Source: Bacteroidota bacterium
Lineage (GTDB): Bacteria > Bacteroidota > Bacteroidia > Bacteroidales > Paludibacteraceae
Direction: 5' to 3'
Assembly (NCBI GenBank): GCA_022708505.1
Contig: JAKIYP010000009.1
Span: forward strand, 1 to 55,660
Length of the DNA: 55,660 nucleotides
Below are positions 15,215-25,311 of the stretch, piece after piece. A program made the position numbers and the translations under genes. The notes beneath the pieces are model-generated. The model searched no databases. It saw nothing but the letters and a program-made list of their open reading frames with translations, and was not told where the DNA came from. Within the stretch, counting starts at the first letter, position 1; each line of letters starts with the position of its first letter.

Positions 15215-15747
15215 AACCACAAAAGGCACAAAAGGAAGACTAAGGGAACACAAAAGTCTTCAATTTTGTGCCTTTGGGGTAAATATCTGAACCATTATGA
15301 CTAAATCTGATTTGTTAGACTTGACTTATAAAATTAATGGGGCTGCAATTGAAGTGCATAAATACTTAGGTCCGGGGCTGCTGGAAAGTGTATATCATAA
15401 ATGTATGACTTTTGAGCTAAACTTGAGGAAAATACACTTTAATTCGGAATTGATAATTCCATTAAAATATAAAGGGAATTCATTGGATATGAATTTACGA
15501 TGCGATTTTCTGATAGACAATGCAATCGTAGTTGAACTAAAAACAGTCGAATACATTTTACCCGTTCATGAAGCCCAGTTACTGACTTATATGAATGTTT
15601 TAAAAGTACCTAAAGGTATATTAATCAACTTTAATGTTGACAATTTATATAAACATGGAATTACAACGTATGTAAATCACCTTTACAAAAGTCTGGAAGA
15701 GTAAACTTTTGTGTTCCCTTAGTCTTCCTTTTGTGCCTTTTGTGGTT
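15215..15747 (+). mobile_element. GxxExxY cassette with 43-bp perfect inverted ends
   Basis: The 43 bases at 15215-15257 (beginning AACCACAAAAGGCACAAAAG) are the exact reverse complement of 15705-15747. Between them lies only one gene, for a GxxExxY protein. The element is 533 bp and begins eight bases after the galK stop, ending 13 bases before galM. The left arm can also fold on itself with a second copy of TTTTGTGCCTTT at 15264-15275. No clear target-site duplication is visible. The identity of the ends suggests recent insertion or active maintenance. Confidence 0.75.
15297..15704 (+). CDS. GxxExxY protein (PD-(D/E)XK-like, PF13366)
   Basis: A 135-residue protein with the family's name-giving motif GLLESVY (about residues 25-31). 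It also has the nuclease-like core CDFLIDNAIVVELKTV (about 78-93), where D and E-x-K match a PD-(D/E)XK site, and the closing LKVPKGILINF. GxxExxY proteins often occur in many copies per genome; their biochemical role is not settled. Here the gene is the sole passenger between perfect 43-bp inverted repeats within the galK-galM unit, and its stop codon touches the right repeat. Confidence 0.9.
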   Translation: MTKSDLLDLTYKINGAAIEVHKYLGPGLLESVYHKCMTFELNLRKIHFNSELIIPLKYKGNSLDMNLRCDFLIDNAIVVELKTVEYILPVHEAQLLTYMNVLKVPKGILINFNVDNLYKHGITTYVNHLYKSLEE

Positions 15748-15760
15748 TAAAAATATTAAA

Positions 15761-16786
15761 ATGGAAACAATCAACATCAACGGTAAAGAGGTAAAACTCT
15801 ACACCATCAAAAACAAAAACGGCATGTCTGCCGAGGTCACCAACTACGGCACCAAAATCATTCGATTAATGGTTGCTGATAAAAATGGTAAGTTGGATGA
15901 TGTGGTACAGGGATTTGATACGCTGCAGGAGAACATCGACAAAGAACCGTATTTCGGAACTACCTGCGGACGGTTTGCCAACCGCATTAAAAACGGTAAA
16001 TTCACGCTCGATGGCGTGGAATACACGCTGGCACAAAACAACGGCGGCAACGCATTGCATGGTGGCATCGAAGGCTTTAATGCCAAGGTGTGGGAAGTGA
16101 TTGAACTGAGCGAAAACAGCATTTGCATGAACTACAAGTCACCGGATGGTGAAGAAGGTTATCCCGGCACACTGGATTGCTGTGTGACCTATACCATCAC
16201 CGACGAGAACGAATTGAAAATACGTTACGAAGCTGAAACGGATAAACCCACAGTCATTGGGCTGACCAACCATTCTTATTTCAACCTGAAAGGTGCCGGA
16301 AATGGAACCGTACGCGATCACATCCTGCAAATCAATGCGGATTTTCATACCGTGTTAGATGATACCGCTTCACCGACCGGCGAAATTCGTCCGGTGGATA
16401 ATTCACCTTTCGATTTCCGTCAGCCTGTTGTGATTGGTGATGTGATTGATGCGCCCGAATATGTTGCCGGTCGTGGTATCGACAACAACTGGACCATCCG
16501 CAAAAACCAACCGAAAGAACTGGCGCTGGCTGCTACCCTATACGAACCGGTAAGTGGTCGCAAAATGGATGTACTCACTACCCAACCCGGCGTGCAAATT
16601 TACACCGCCAACTGGGTGGAAAAACAACCCGGCAAATACGGTAAAACTTATGCCGAACAGGATTCCGTTTGTCTTGAAACGCAAAACTTCCCGAACTCGC
16701 CTAATATCGCGCATTTCCCAAGCTCGGTGTTGAGACCGGGGGAAAAGTATGAGGAGTGGTGTGTGTATAGGTTTGGGGTGGAGTGA
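15761..16786 (+). CDS. galM: Aldose 1-epimerase (mutarotase)
   Basis: Interconverts alpha and beta galactose, feeding galK. From the ATG at 15761 it has 341 residues, standard for the family; the frame extends 30 bases upstream, but that lies in the cassette's right repeat. Visible are GRFANRIKNGKF (about 68-79), NGGNALHGG (about 90-98) with the substrate histidine, GLTNHSYFNL (second active histidine, about 174) and a C-terminal glutamate-containing segment VCLETQNFPNSPN (about 302-314). No signal peptide, so cytosolic. Confidence 0.95.
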   Translation: METININGKEVKLYTIKNKNGMSAEVTNYGTKIIRLMVADKNGKLDDVVQGFDTLQENIDKEPYFGTTCGRFANRIKNGKFTLDGVEYTLAQNNGGNALHGGIEGFNAKVWEVIELSENSICMNYKSPDGEEGYPGTLDCCVTYTITDENELKIRYEAETDKPTVIGLTNHSYFNLKGAGNGTVRDHILQINADFHTVLDDTASPTGEIRPVDNSPFDFRQPVVIGDVIDAPEYVAGRGIDNNWTIRKNQPKELALAATLYEPVSGRKMDVLTTQPGVQIYTANWVEKQPGKYGKTYAEQDSVCLETQNFPNSPNIAHFPSSVLRPGEKYEEWCVYRFGVE

Positions 16787-16810
16787 TCGGAATTGTATTC
16801 GTGAATAGAA

Positions 16811-16840
16811 AAAGCTGCTTCAGGAAATTGAAGCAGCTTT
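16811..16840 (+). terminator. Intrinsic terminator after galM
   Basis: AAAGCTGCTTCA (16811-16822) and TGAAGCAGCTTT (16829-16840) form a perfect 12-bp stem with loop GGAAAT, A-rich before and T-rich after. Confidence 0.8.
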
Positions 16841-16990
16841 TGATTTATTAAAGGCGGGGTTGACTGGATGTTCGCTCCAATCAGACTGGAATGAAATGAA
16901 TGTGAAATAATTGTTTTTAGTAAAAATTGTCTACTTTTATAGAGTACTAAAAATAGGAAGCCTACAATAACTGATTTCACAAGAATTTCT

Positions 16991-16998
16991 TACTTTTG
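16991..16998 (+). promoter_or_regulatory. -7 element very close to the DUF488 gene start
   Basis: TACTTTTG ends only four bases before the ATG at 17003. Transcription from it would start at or just inside the start codon, so a leaderless mRNA is predicted. Confidence 0.5.
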
Positions 16999-17002
16999 CA
17001 CA

Positions 17003-17902
17003 ATGCTATACTATCGTCGTAAAATACTCCTTGCTTTGTTGGAAATCTTTGACGGACAATTAACTGCCAAAAGCCTTCAAAAGTACCTGTTTCTGTTTAC
17101 CCGGAATCAAGAAAAGAAAGCTTTTGATTTTGTACCATATCGTTATGGTTGCTATTCTTTTCAGGCCAATCAGGATTTGGCAACAATGGCAAAATATGGT
17201 TATTTGGCTGTAACAGAAGGGCCATCCGGACGCAATATACAACTGATTCAAAAGGGTGCTTATTTGTCGATGCTGGATAAGATTGACCGTGATGCACTGG
17301 AACAAACAAAACGACATTTCGGTAAATTATCGCAAACAGAACTTATCCGTTACACCTATCAAAAATATCCTTATTATGCTATCAACAGCTCTATAGCTGC
17401 TGAGCTACTGAGTGCTGAAGAACTTGCTACAGTAAATCAACAGAAACTGGCAATTGCCGGTAAAGGATTATTTAGCATAGGTTATGAAGGCATTTCGCTC
17501 GAAACTTATATCAACAAACTGATTGTTAATGATGTGAAGATACTTTGTGATGTGCGCCGAAACGCCTACAGTCAGAAGTACGGTTTTTCGAAAGGCCAGT
17601 TACAGAAAGCCTGTGAGGGAGTTGGTATTCGCTACATACACCTTCCGGAATTAGGAATCGAGTCGGAGCAACGTCAGCAACTCAACTCACAAAATGATTA
17701 TGATTTGCTTTTTGAAAGATACGAGATTAACACCCTAAAAAGTAGCACAGAGGCTATTCGGCGAATACAACAATTAATCAAAACAGATAACCGTGTAGCA
17801 CTTACCTGTTTTGAGAAAAATCCGGCTCAATGCCATCGAACCCGCATAATTAACAAACTGTTGGAAATGCCTGATGCTGATTATCCATATAAATTACTCT
17901 AA
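17003..17902 (+). CDS. DUF488 protein with N-terminal Panacea/SocA-like domain
   Basis: A 299-residue two-domain protein. The C-terminal part (about 153-299) is a full DUF488: GYEGISLETYINKL, LCDVRRNAYSQKYGFSK, HLPELGIES and LTCFEKNPAQCHRTR. The N-terminal part (about 1-130), with KILLALLEIFDGQLTAKSLQK and FVPYRYGCYSF, looks like the Panacea/SocA-type helical domain found in antitoxins and phage-related proteins. DUF488 has no settled biochemical function. The N-terminal assignment is by eye and less certain. The gene is alone, has its own promoter, and may be leaderless. Confidence 0.75.
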   Translation: MLYYRRKILLALLEIFDGQLTAKSLQKYLFLFTRNQEKKAFDFVPYRYGCYSFQANQDLATMAKYGYLAVTEGPSGRNIQLIQKGAYLSMLDKIDRDALEQTKRHFGKLSQTELIRYTYQKYPYYAINSSIAAELLSAEELATVNQQKLAIAGKGLFSIGYEGISLETYINKLIVNDVKILCDVRRNAYSQKYGFSKGQLQKACEGVGIRYIHLPELGIESEQRQQLNSQNDYDLLFERYEINTLKSSTEAIRRIQQLIKTDNRVALTCFEKNPAQCHRTRIINKLLEMPDADYPYKLL

Positions 17903-18027
17903 CCAAATCATAAGTCTGATTTCAAACCTAAATAATCAATGAAATAATATTGTTTTTTATGTCACTAACCAAAGTCCTTATTACCGTAAAAACTAACACT
18001 AATCAATTATCATTATTTTAACCCTTA

Positions 18028-18650
18028 ATGAGCTACTTCCCTATGAAAACCCCCAAAAACGCCCTACTCGTCGAACTCTACGACCTTGCCATCACACCCG
18101 GCAGCAATAAGTATTTTGGAAAAGTTGTTACTAAAAGATTCCTGAAGGAGGATGACCTGGTAAATATCGCGGTGAAGCGAAGGACCGAGTTGAATGCAAC
18201 GACCCTGCGGGCGGCCATCGAGATACTTCAGGAGGTAGCTGTGGAGGAGTTGCTCAATTAAGCCGGTTGATGGAGGATGTAGAAGTCAATGTCCGTGGAG
18301 TCGCACAGGTGAAAACCTGTATAAACACGGTCAGGGAACTGCCGAACGGGATAATCAATGAGGCTATCACCCGTGGCAACGCGGTCGAACTCAAAGGAAC
18401 CAAACTGAAAATTGCAGGCGATAGTCCGGATAACGGGATTAAGCTGATTAATACCGCTAATGGCGAGGTGACCAATATTCCTCCGGAACGCATCGTAACC
18501 AATTTTCCGAAAAACATTGTCTTTATCCTGCCTGAATCTGTTGAGCCCGGCAATTATCAACTGGAGATTAGGACACAGTATTCCAATGCCTCAACCAATA
18601 CAAAGCAGTCACGCAGTTACAGGCTCAGCAGCATAGTGAAAGTAGTCTGA
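18028..18650 (+). pseudogene. Decayed HU-like / DUF4469 DNA-binding protein gene
   Basis: Two adjoining frames cover one gene of the Bacteroidota HU-domain + DUF4469 family. 18028-18261 gives the N-terminal HU-like domain (77 residues: VVTKRFLKEDDLVNIAVKRR, ending VAVEELLN). 18270-18650, in another frame, gives the C-terminal DUF4469 (VRGVAQVKTCINTV, then ELKGTKLKIAGDSPDNGIKL). The linker of some 35-40 residues that normally joins them is absent, so an internal deletion with frame change is likely. The domains themselves look undamaged, so two separate products cannot be excluded. Confidence 0.65.
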
Positions 18651-18707
18651 TAACGGTTTATATCTCTTCCTGCGCATCGAACTGCATGTTATGGTAAGTG
18701 TGACGAC

Positions 18708-18747
18708 GTGACGAAGGGTTACGTTATGGTGTGACGCAAGGTTACGT
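18708..18747 (+). repeat. Two 17-bp direct repeats
   Basis: GTGACGAAGGGTTACGT (18708-18724) and GTGACGCAAGGTTACGT (18731-18747) differ at two positions and are 23 bases apart. Flanking ACGACGT and ACGTCGT make the block partly symmetric. Function unknown. Confidence 0.5.
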
Positions 18748-18779
18748 CGTGTCTGTTGTCAAAGGGATTCAAATAGTCA

Positions 18780-18809
18780 TTGTCATTCTAATTAATTTAT
18801 ATAAGTTTG
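18780..18809 (+). promoter_or_regulatory. Promoter of acyl-ACP thioesterase gene
   Basis: TTG (18780-18782) and TAAGTTTG (18802-18809) are 19 bases apart, 31 bases before the start. Confidence 0.6.
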
Positions 18810-18840
18810 CATTCTATACAAAGAAACTCAACATATATTC

Positions 18841-19578
18841 ATGATCATCACCAAAAAATCATACGCCTTTGAAGTCTCACCCCAGTCAGTCGACTTCAAT
18901 TGCCAGATAACGCTCTCATCACTGACTGATTTATTGCTGACAGCGGCTCAGTATAATGCTGAAGAAAATGGGTTCGGGTTGCGGAAGCTAAACAACAACG
19001 GATTATCGTGGGTGTTACTGCGCCTGGCCCTGGAGGTAGATTATTTTCCCTTGCAATACGAAACGGTTCACATCGAAACATGGATAGAAACTGTCGGCAG
19101 GGCCAGTACGACCCGTAATTTCTGCATCCGTAATAAAGAGATGCAGGTTATCGGATATGCGGCTTCTACCTGGGCTATGATTGACCACCATACCCGCAGG
19201 GCGCAGGATTTATTTACACTGGATAATATTGGCGATTTTGCTTCAGAAGAAACTGTTCCAATTGATAAGCCCTTCAAACTGAATGAAAGCAGGGGAGCAC
19301 TCACCGATGTCTTCAGCGCGAAATATAGTCACATCGACATCAATCGCCACGTGAACACCATGCGTTATGTGGAATGGGTAAGCAACGGATTTACTCCGGA
19401 ACATTACAACCAGAAAAGCGTAAAACGTTTCGATGTGAATTTTATGAGTGAAATCCTGTTTGGAGAGGAAGTGAGAATCTATAAAACAGAAGAGGCAGGG
19501 GATACCTACCTCTTCGAAATTCTTCACAATGATAAAACCAGTTGCCGGGCGCGGCTCATTTTCAGGTCAAAAGAATAA
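18841..19578 (+). CDS. Acyl-ACP thioesterase
   Basis: A 245-residue double-hotdog protein of the acyl-ACP thioesterase family (PF01643), which releases fatty acids from acyl carrier protein. First hotdog at about 1-130 with SWVLLRLALEVDYFP and the helix-strand THE-type segment VHIETWIETVGRASTTRNF; second at about 155-245 with the active-site stretch SHIDINRHVNTMRYVEW (Asn and His). Length fits the bacterial family. It is convergent with the ABC-F gene, which ends at the very next base. Confidence 0.92.
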   Translation: MIITKKSYAFEVSPQSVDFNCQITLSSLTDLLLTAAQYNAEENGFGLRKLNNNGLSWVLLRLALEVDYFPLQYETVHIETWIETVGRASTTRNFCIRNKEMQVIGYAASTWAMIDHHTRRAQDLFTLDNIGDFASEETVPIDKPFKLNESRGALTDVFSAKYSHIDINRHVNTMRYVEWVSNGFTPEHYNQKSVKRFDVNFMSEILFGEEVRIYKTEEAGDTYLFEILHNDKTSCRARLIFRSKE

Positions 19579-21257
<1,679 letters not shown>

Positions 21258-21290
21258 AGTATTAGTGAATTTTCTTTATTTTATCTTATC

Positions 21291-22478
21291 TTACTCTATC
21301 ACCCCGATGCTCCTGGCAGCTTTCGTGATTTTCAGGATTGATTCATCAATCTGATCGAAAGTGTGCGTAGCCATCAGGGAATACCGTATCAGTGAATCTT
21401 CTGAGCGTACAGCCGGAGAAACCACCGGGTTTACAAATACGCCGTCGTCCATCAACATTTTTGTCAGCATGAAGGTTTTGGTGTTATCCCTTACATACAG
21501 CGGAATAATGGGGGTTTCAGAAGTCCCGATTTCAAAACCGGCTTTTACAAAACCCTCTTTTGCCCTGTGGGTGTTAGCCCAAAGCGTATCCTGCCTCCAT
21601 TTTTCATCAGCCATTACATTCAATGCCTCAATAACACAAGCTGTTGATGCCGGCGTGATGGATGCACTGAATATCAATGTCCTGGAGTTGTGTTTCAGGA
21701 AGTTGATGATGTTCTCATCTGCGGCGATAAATCCGCCGATGGTTCCCAGCGACTTGCTGAAAGTGCCCATGATCAAATCCACATCATCCGAAACCCCGAA
21801 ATGTTCACAAACCCCGGCTCCTGTTTTGCCGAATACGCCCAGTGAATGCGCTTCATCCACCATGATGGAAGCATTGTATTTTTTCGACAAAGCCACAATA
21901 TCCGGCAACTTGGCCACGTCGCCTTCCATGCTGAATACACCGTCGACTATAATAACCTTGACTTTTTCAGGCTCACATTTCTGTAGTAGTTTTTCGAGCG
22001 AATCCATATCGTTGTGACGATATTTCAGCTGTTTTGAAAACGACAGGCGTTTCCCTTCTATGATGGAAGCATGGTCGAACTCGTCAAAAATCAGGTAGTC
22101 TTCACGACCTGTTATGCAGGGTACTACTCCTGAATTCACGGTGAAACCTGTAGCGTAAACGAGTGCCGATTGTTTGTGCACTAATTTAGCCAACCGTTCT
22201 TCCAACTCGATGTGAATATCTAATGTTCCGTTTAAGAACCGGGAACCGGCGCAACCTGTGCCGTACTTTTCGATGGCTTTGATCGCTGCTTCTTTCAAAC
22301 GGGGGTGATTCGTCAAACCCAAATAGCTGTTTGATCCAAACATCAAAACGGGTTTTCCATTGATGGTGACTACCGTATCCTGATCGGATTCAATCGGACG
22401 GAAGTATGGATAAACACCCAGCGCCTTTGCCTTCTGCGGAGCATCGTACTGCCCCAACACTGTGCTTAATTGACTCAT
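21291..22478 (-). CDS. spt: Serine palmitoyltransferase-like PLP enzyme
   Basis: A 395-residue alpha-oxoamine synthase. In Bacteroidota this subtype joins serine with palmitoyl-CoA to begin sphingolipid synthesis. Visible are the glycine-rich YGTGCAGSRFLNGTLDIH (about 92-109), the DEAHSLGVFG motif (Asp binding the PLP ring nitrogen, about 207) and the PLP lysine in GTFSKSLGTIGG (about 240). Related 2-amino-3-ketobutyrate ligase and AONS synthase share the fold. The length and close match to the Bacteroidales enzyme favour Spt. Transcribed alone. Confidence 0.87.
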   Translation of the reverse strand: MSQLSTVLGQYDAPQKAKALGVYPYFRPIESDQDTVVTINGKPVLMFGSNSYLGLTNHPRLKEAAIKAIEKYGTGCAGSRFLNGTLDIHIELEERLAKLVHKQSALVYATGFTVNSGVVPCITGREDYLIFDEFDHASIIEGKRLSFSKQLKYRHNDMDSLEKLLQKCEPEKVKVIIVDGVFSMEGDVAKLPDIVALSKKYNASIMVDEAHSLGVFGKTGAGVCEHFGVSDDVDLIMGTFSKSLGTIGGFIAADENIINFLKHNSRTLIFSASITPASTACVIEALNVMADEKWRQDTLWANTHRAKEGFVKAGFEIGTSETPIIPLYVRDNTKTFMLTKMLMDDGVFVNPVVSPAVRSEDSLIRYSLMATHTFDQIDESILKITKAARSIGVIE

Positions 22479-22509
22479 AAAAGGGTATTATGATTTATAA
22501 TTTCGGCGA

Positions 22510-22517
22510 CAAAGATA
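22510..22517 (-). promoter_or_regulatory. -7 element of the spt promoter
   Basis: Minus strand TATCTTTG (22517-22510), 31 bases before the spt start. Confidence 0.55.
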
Positions 22518-22542
22518 CTTATTTTTTATGAATGTTTATCAG

Positions 22543-22574
22543 TTTTGAGAAAATAGCTGCTTTGATTACCTTTG
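22543..22574 (+). promoter_or_regulatory. Plus-strand promoter separated from its gene by a MITE-like element
   Basis: TTTTG (22543-22547) and TACCTTTG (22567-22574) with a 19-base spacer form a strong promoter match. The next plus-strand gene begins at 22983, beyond the element at 22669-22967. A few CATATAA-like repeats (22604-22640) lie between. Confidence 0.6.
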
Positions 22575-22668
22575 TGGCTTGTTATCAAATGATAAGTTTT
22601 TTAACCATATAAGTCATGTAAGTTCATATAAGGTTATGTATATGAATTAATCTGTTGTTTTATTATTC

Positions 22669-22967
22669 ATGCGAATCAGGACTTATATTCTTCAAATAAG
22701 CCGCGCAGCGGCGATATTATTCATAACCGTATGCAAGGCGTTAGCCGCAGCTTACGGTATTAGATACAATCCTGAAGCTATAGCCCTGCAAGGGCGAGAT
22801 GTGATAAGCTTACAATTAATAATCCAGCCCTTGCAGGGCTGCTCCGCATTTTTAACCTTTTTTCCGTAGGTTACGCTTCGCTACACCTACGGTTATGAAT
22901 AATCTCGCCGCTGCGCGGCTTAGCAAAATAATGCAACTTTGAACAAAAAATAACTCCTGATTCGCAT
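22669..22967. mobile_element. MITE-like element, 299 bp, nested inverted repeats
   Basis: The ends form an inverted repeat of 17 bp with one mismatch (ATGCGAATCAGGA at 22669; its complement ends at 22967). Inside, 22698-22731 is the reverse complement of 22888-22921 with one mismatch in 34 (AAGCCGCGCAGCGGCGA...). Further palindromes include two AGCCCTTGCAGGGC-type units and CCGTAGG...CCTACGG near the right end. There is no protein gene; an open frame through it merely translates the repeats. No certain target duplication. This element fills most of the 22479-22982 gap. Confidence 0.75.
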
Positions 22968-22982
22968 TAGTAATATTATATT

Positions 22983-23459
22983 ATGGACATCAGCAAACTA
23001 AACGAAGAAGCGAAGAAACAAAAACCTCTTTGGGTCAGGTACTTCAAAAAGAATAAAAAAAGCATCGAAAAGATGGATGTGCAAATCCATGCCTTGCATG
23101 ATCGATACAGTGCCGAAATCGACTGCCTGAGTTGCGGTAATTGCTGCAGGTCGCTCGGTCCTCGCATTACCGACAAGGACGTGGACCGGTTGGCGAAACA
23201 CCTCCGGATGAAAGCTGTTGATTTTATTTCTCAGTACTTGCGGACCGACGAAGATGGCGATCTGGTGTTTAAAACCATGCCTTGTCCGTTTCTGGGTGCC
23301 GACAACTATTGCGCTGTATATGAAAACCGCCCGAAAGCCTGTCGGGAATACCCCCACACCGACAGGAAGAAGTTCTATCAGATTTACATGTTATCTGTTG
23401 AAAATGCTTCTACCTGTCCGATTGTGTATAAGGTGCTGGAAGATATTGTTAAGCGTTAG
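22983..23459 (+). CDS. YkgJ-family cysteine-cluster protein
   Basis: A 158-residue protein with the CxxxCxxCC-type cluster of the YkgJ family (PF03692): CLSCGNCCR (about 43-51), then PCPFLG, CAVYENRPKACREYP, and a last Cys in STCPIVYKV. The cysteines probably bind an Fe-S cluster or zinc. Function not settled. Its 3' end overlaps glnS by 11 bases in the convergent direction. Its likely promoter (22543-22574) lies on the far side of a MITE-like element. Confidence 0.88.
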   Translation: MDISKLNEEAKKQKPLWVRYFKKNKKSIEKMDVQIHALHDRYSAEIDCLSCGNCCRSLGPRITDKDVDRLAKHLRMKAVDFISQYLRTDEDGDLVFKTMPCPFLGADNYCAVYENRPKACREYPHTDRKKFYQIYMLSVENASTCPIVYKVLEDIVKR

Positions 23460-25146
23460 CTTTCTTCTCTTTCGCCCAACTGTCTTTCAAAGACACTGTT
23501 CTGTTGAAAATCAGTCTTTCCGGCGTTGTGTCGGGGTCAATGTTGAAATAACCCGTACGCTGGAACTGGAAATGTGCCAGAGCAGGCTGGCTTTTCAACC
23601 AGGGTTCAACAAAACAGCCGGCAACTGTTCTAAGTGAATCCGGATTCAGCAAATTACGGAAGTCCCGTTCATCGGCTGATGGGTTTTCTACGTTGAACAA
23701 ACGATCGTACAGACGGGCTTCAGCAGGGACGGCATTCCGGGTCGACAGCCAGTGTAAGGTGCCTTTTACTTTTCTGTTGGCATCAGGCATTCCGCTTTTT
23801 GTGTTTGCATCGTATTCACAGTAAATCTCTTCGATATTCCCCTCCTCATCCTTTTTGCAGCCGGTACATTTAACGATGTAGGCGCTTTTCAGGCGCACTT
23901 CCTGACCTGGCGTCATGCGGAAAAACTTTTTCGGAGCCTCTTCCATGAAATCCTCCCGTTCGATGTACAGTTCACGACTGAAAATAATTTCACGATTTCC
24001 TGCTGAAGGATCTTCCGGGTTATTTTCGGTCATCAGCACCTCAGTTTTTTCTTCCGGATAATTGGTGACAATCAGTTTCACCGGATTCAGCACGGCATTT
24101 ACACGGGTAGCTGTTTTATTGAGGGTTTCCCGCGCGGCATGTTCGAGCAGGCCCACGTCGATGATACCATCGTATTTGGTATAACCGATTTTGTCGATGA
24201 AGTTATGAATGGCTTCCGGAGAATAACCACGACGACGTAGTCCGCATAAAGTCGGCATACGGGGATCGTCCCAACCCGAAACAAGTCCTTCTTCCACCAA
24301 CTGAAGCATTTTGCGCTTGCTCATTACGGTGTAGGTAATGTTTAGCCGGTTAAATTCCGTTTGGCGGGGTCTGTAATCCGAATCTTTAAACTGATCGATG
24401 AACCAGTCGTAAAGCGGACGATGCACCTCAAACTCAAGCGTACACAAAGAATGGGTAACTCCCTCGAAATAATCCGATTGTCCGTGTGCATAATCATACA
24501 TCGGGTAAGCCTTCCATGTCCAGCCCGTGCGGTGATGCGGATGGTCGGTAATGATGCGGTACATAATCGGATCACGCATGTGCATATTCGAAGATGCCAT
24601 GTCGATTTTGGCACGTAGTACCATGGCTCCGGGTGCTATTTCACCGGTATTCATTTTACGGAATAAAGCCAGACTTTCTTCTGCAGGGCGGTTGCGGTAC
24701 GGGCTTTCGGTTCCGGCCTGAGTCGGCGTACCTTTTTGTTTGGCAATCGTTTCTGCCGATTGTTCATCAACATAAGCCTTTCCTGCCAGGATTAGTTTCT
24801 CGGCCAAATCCCAAAGTTGTTGAAAATAGTCGGACGCATAATACACATTCTCCCACCGATAACCCAACCATTGAATGTCTTCCATGATGGAATCAACATA
24901 TTCAACATCTTCCTTCACCGGGTTGGTGTCGTCGAAACGGAGATTACAGATGCCGTTATATTTCTCAGCAATCCCGAAATCAAGACAAATCGCTTTAGCG
25001 TGTCCGATGTGCAGGTATCCATTGGGTTCAGGCGGGAAACGTGTTTGAATACGACCATCGTTACGGCCTTCACGCAAATCCTGCTCAACCATTGCCTCAA
25101 TGAAGTTCAGACTTTTTTTTGGGGCTTCTGATATGTTAGTTTCCAT
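23449..25146 (-). CDS. glnS: Glutaminyl-tRNA synthetase
   Basis: Charges tRNA-Gln. The 565-residue class I synthetase has the HIGH-type motif EPNGYLHIGHAKA (about 36-48), the KMSKS-type motif VMSKRKML (about 267-274), the GlnRS signature YSPEAIHNF, and the C-terminal anticodon-binding beta-barrels ending about residue 550. Length equals that of other bacterial GlnRS. Its presence means this lineage need not make Gln-tRNA by the GatCAB route. Upstream there is a heptamer-array pair and no consensus promoter that I can see. Confidence 0.97.
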   Translation of the reverse strand: METNISEAPKKSLNFIEAMVEQDLREGRNDGRIQTRFPPEPNGYLHIGHAKAICLDFGIAEKYNGICNLRFDDTNPVKEDVEYVDSIMEDIQWLGYRWENVYYASDYFQQLWDLAEKLILAGKAYVDEQSAETIAKQKGTPTQAGTESPYRNRPAEESLALFRKMNTGEIAPGAMVLRAKIDMASSNMHMRDPIMYRIITDHPHHRTGWTWKAYPMYDYAHGQSDYFEGVTHSLCTLEFEVHRPLYDWFIDQFKDSDYRPRQTEFNRLNITYTVMSKRKMLQLVEEGLVSGWDDPRMPTLCGLRRRGYSPEAIHNFIDKIGYTKYDGIIDVGLLEHAARETLNKTATRVNAVLNPVKLIVTNYPEEKTEVLMTENNPEDPSAGNREIIFSRELYIEREDFMEEAPKKFFRMTPGQEVRLKSAYIVKCTGCKKDEEGNIEEIYCEYDANTKSGMPDANRKVKGTLHWLSTRNAVPAEARLYDRLFNVENPSADERDFRNLLNPDSLRTVAGCFVEPWLKSQPALAHFQFQRTGYFNIDPDTTPERLIFNRTVSLKDSWAKEKKANA

Positions 25147-25176
25147 CTTTTTGTAATATGTTAGTAGTTAAAGGAG

Positions 25177-25308
25177 AGTGAATAGCGAATAACGAATAGC
25201 GAATAGCGAATAGTGAATAGTGAATGATTTATATGGCTTATATGATATAAAAAATTAATGTCTACTTTCCGCTATTCGTTATTCGTTATTTGTTATTCAC
25301 TATTCGCT
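25177..25308. repeat. Inverted pair of heptamer arrays between glnS and lpxA
   Basis: Left array 25177-25225: seven AGYGAAT/AACGAAT units. Right array 25267-25308: six units in the opposite sense (TTCCGCT, ATTCGTT twice, ATTTGTT, ATTCACT, ATTCGCT). The 41-base spacer is AT-rich and carries CATATAA-like sequence. The right array ends four bases before the lpxA stop codon. Confidence 0.85.
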
Positions 25309-25311
25309 AAA

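Noticed and set aside
22669..22869. A 66-codon frame inside the MITE-like element
   Set aside because: It translates palindromic repeat DNA and has no protein-like conservation pattern or start signal.
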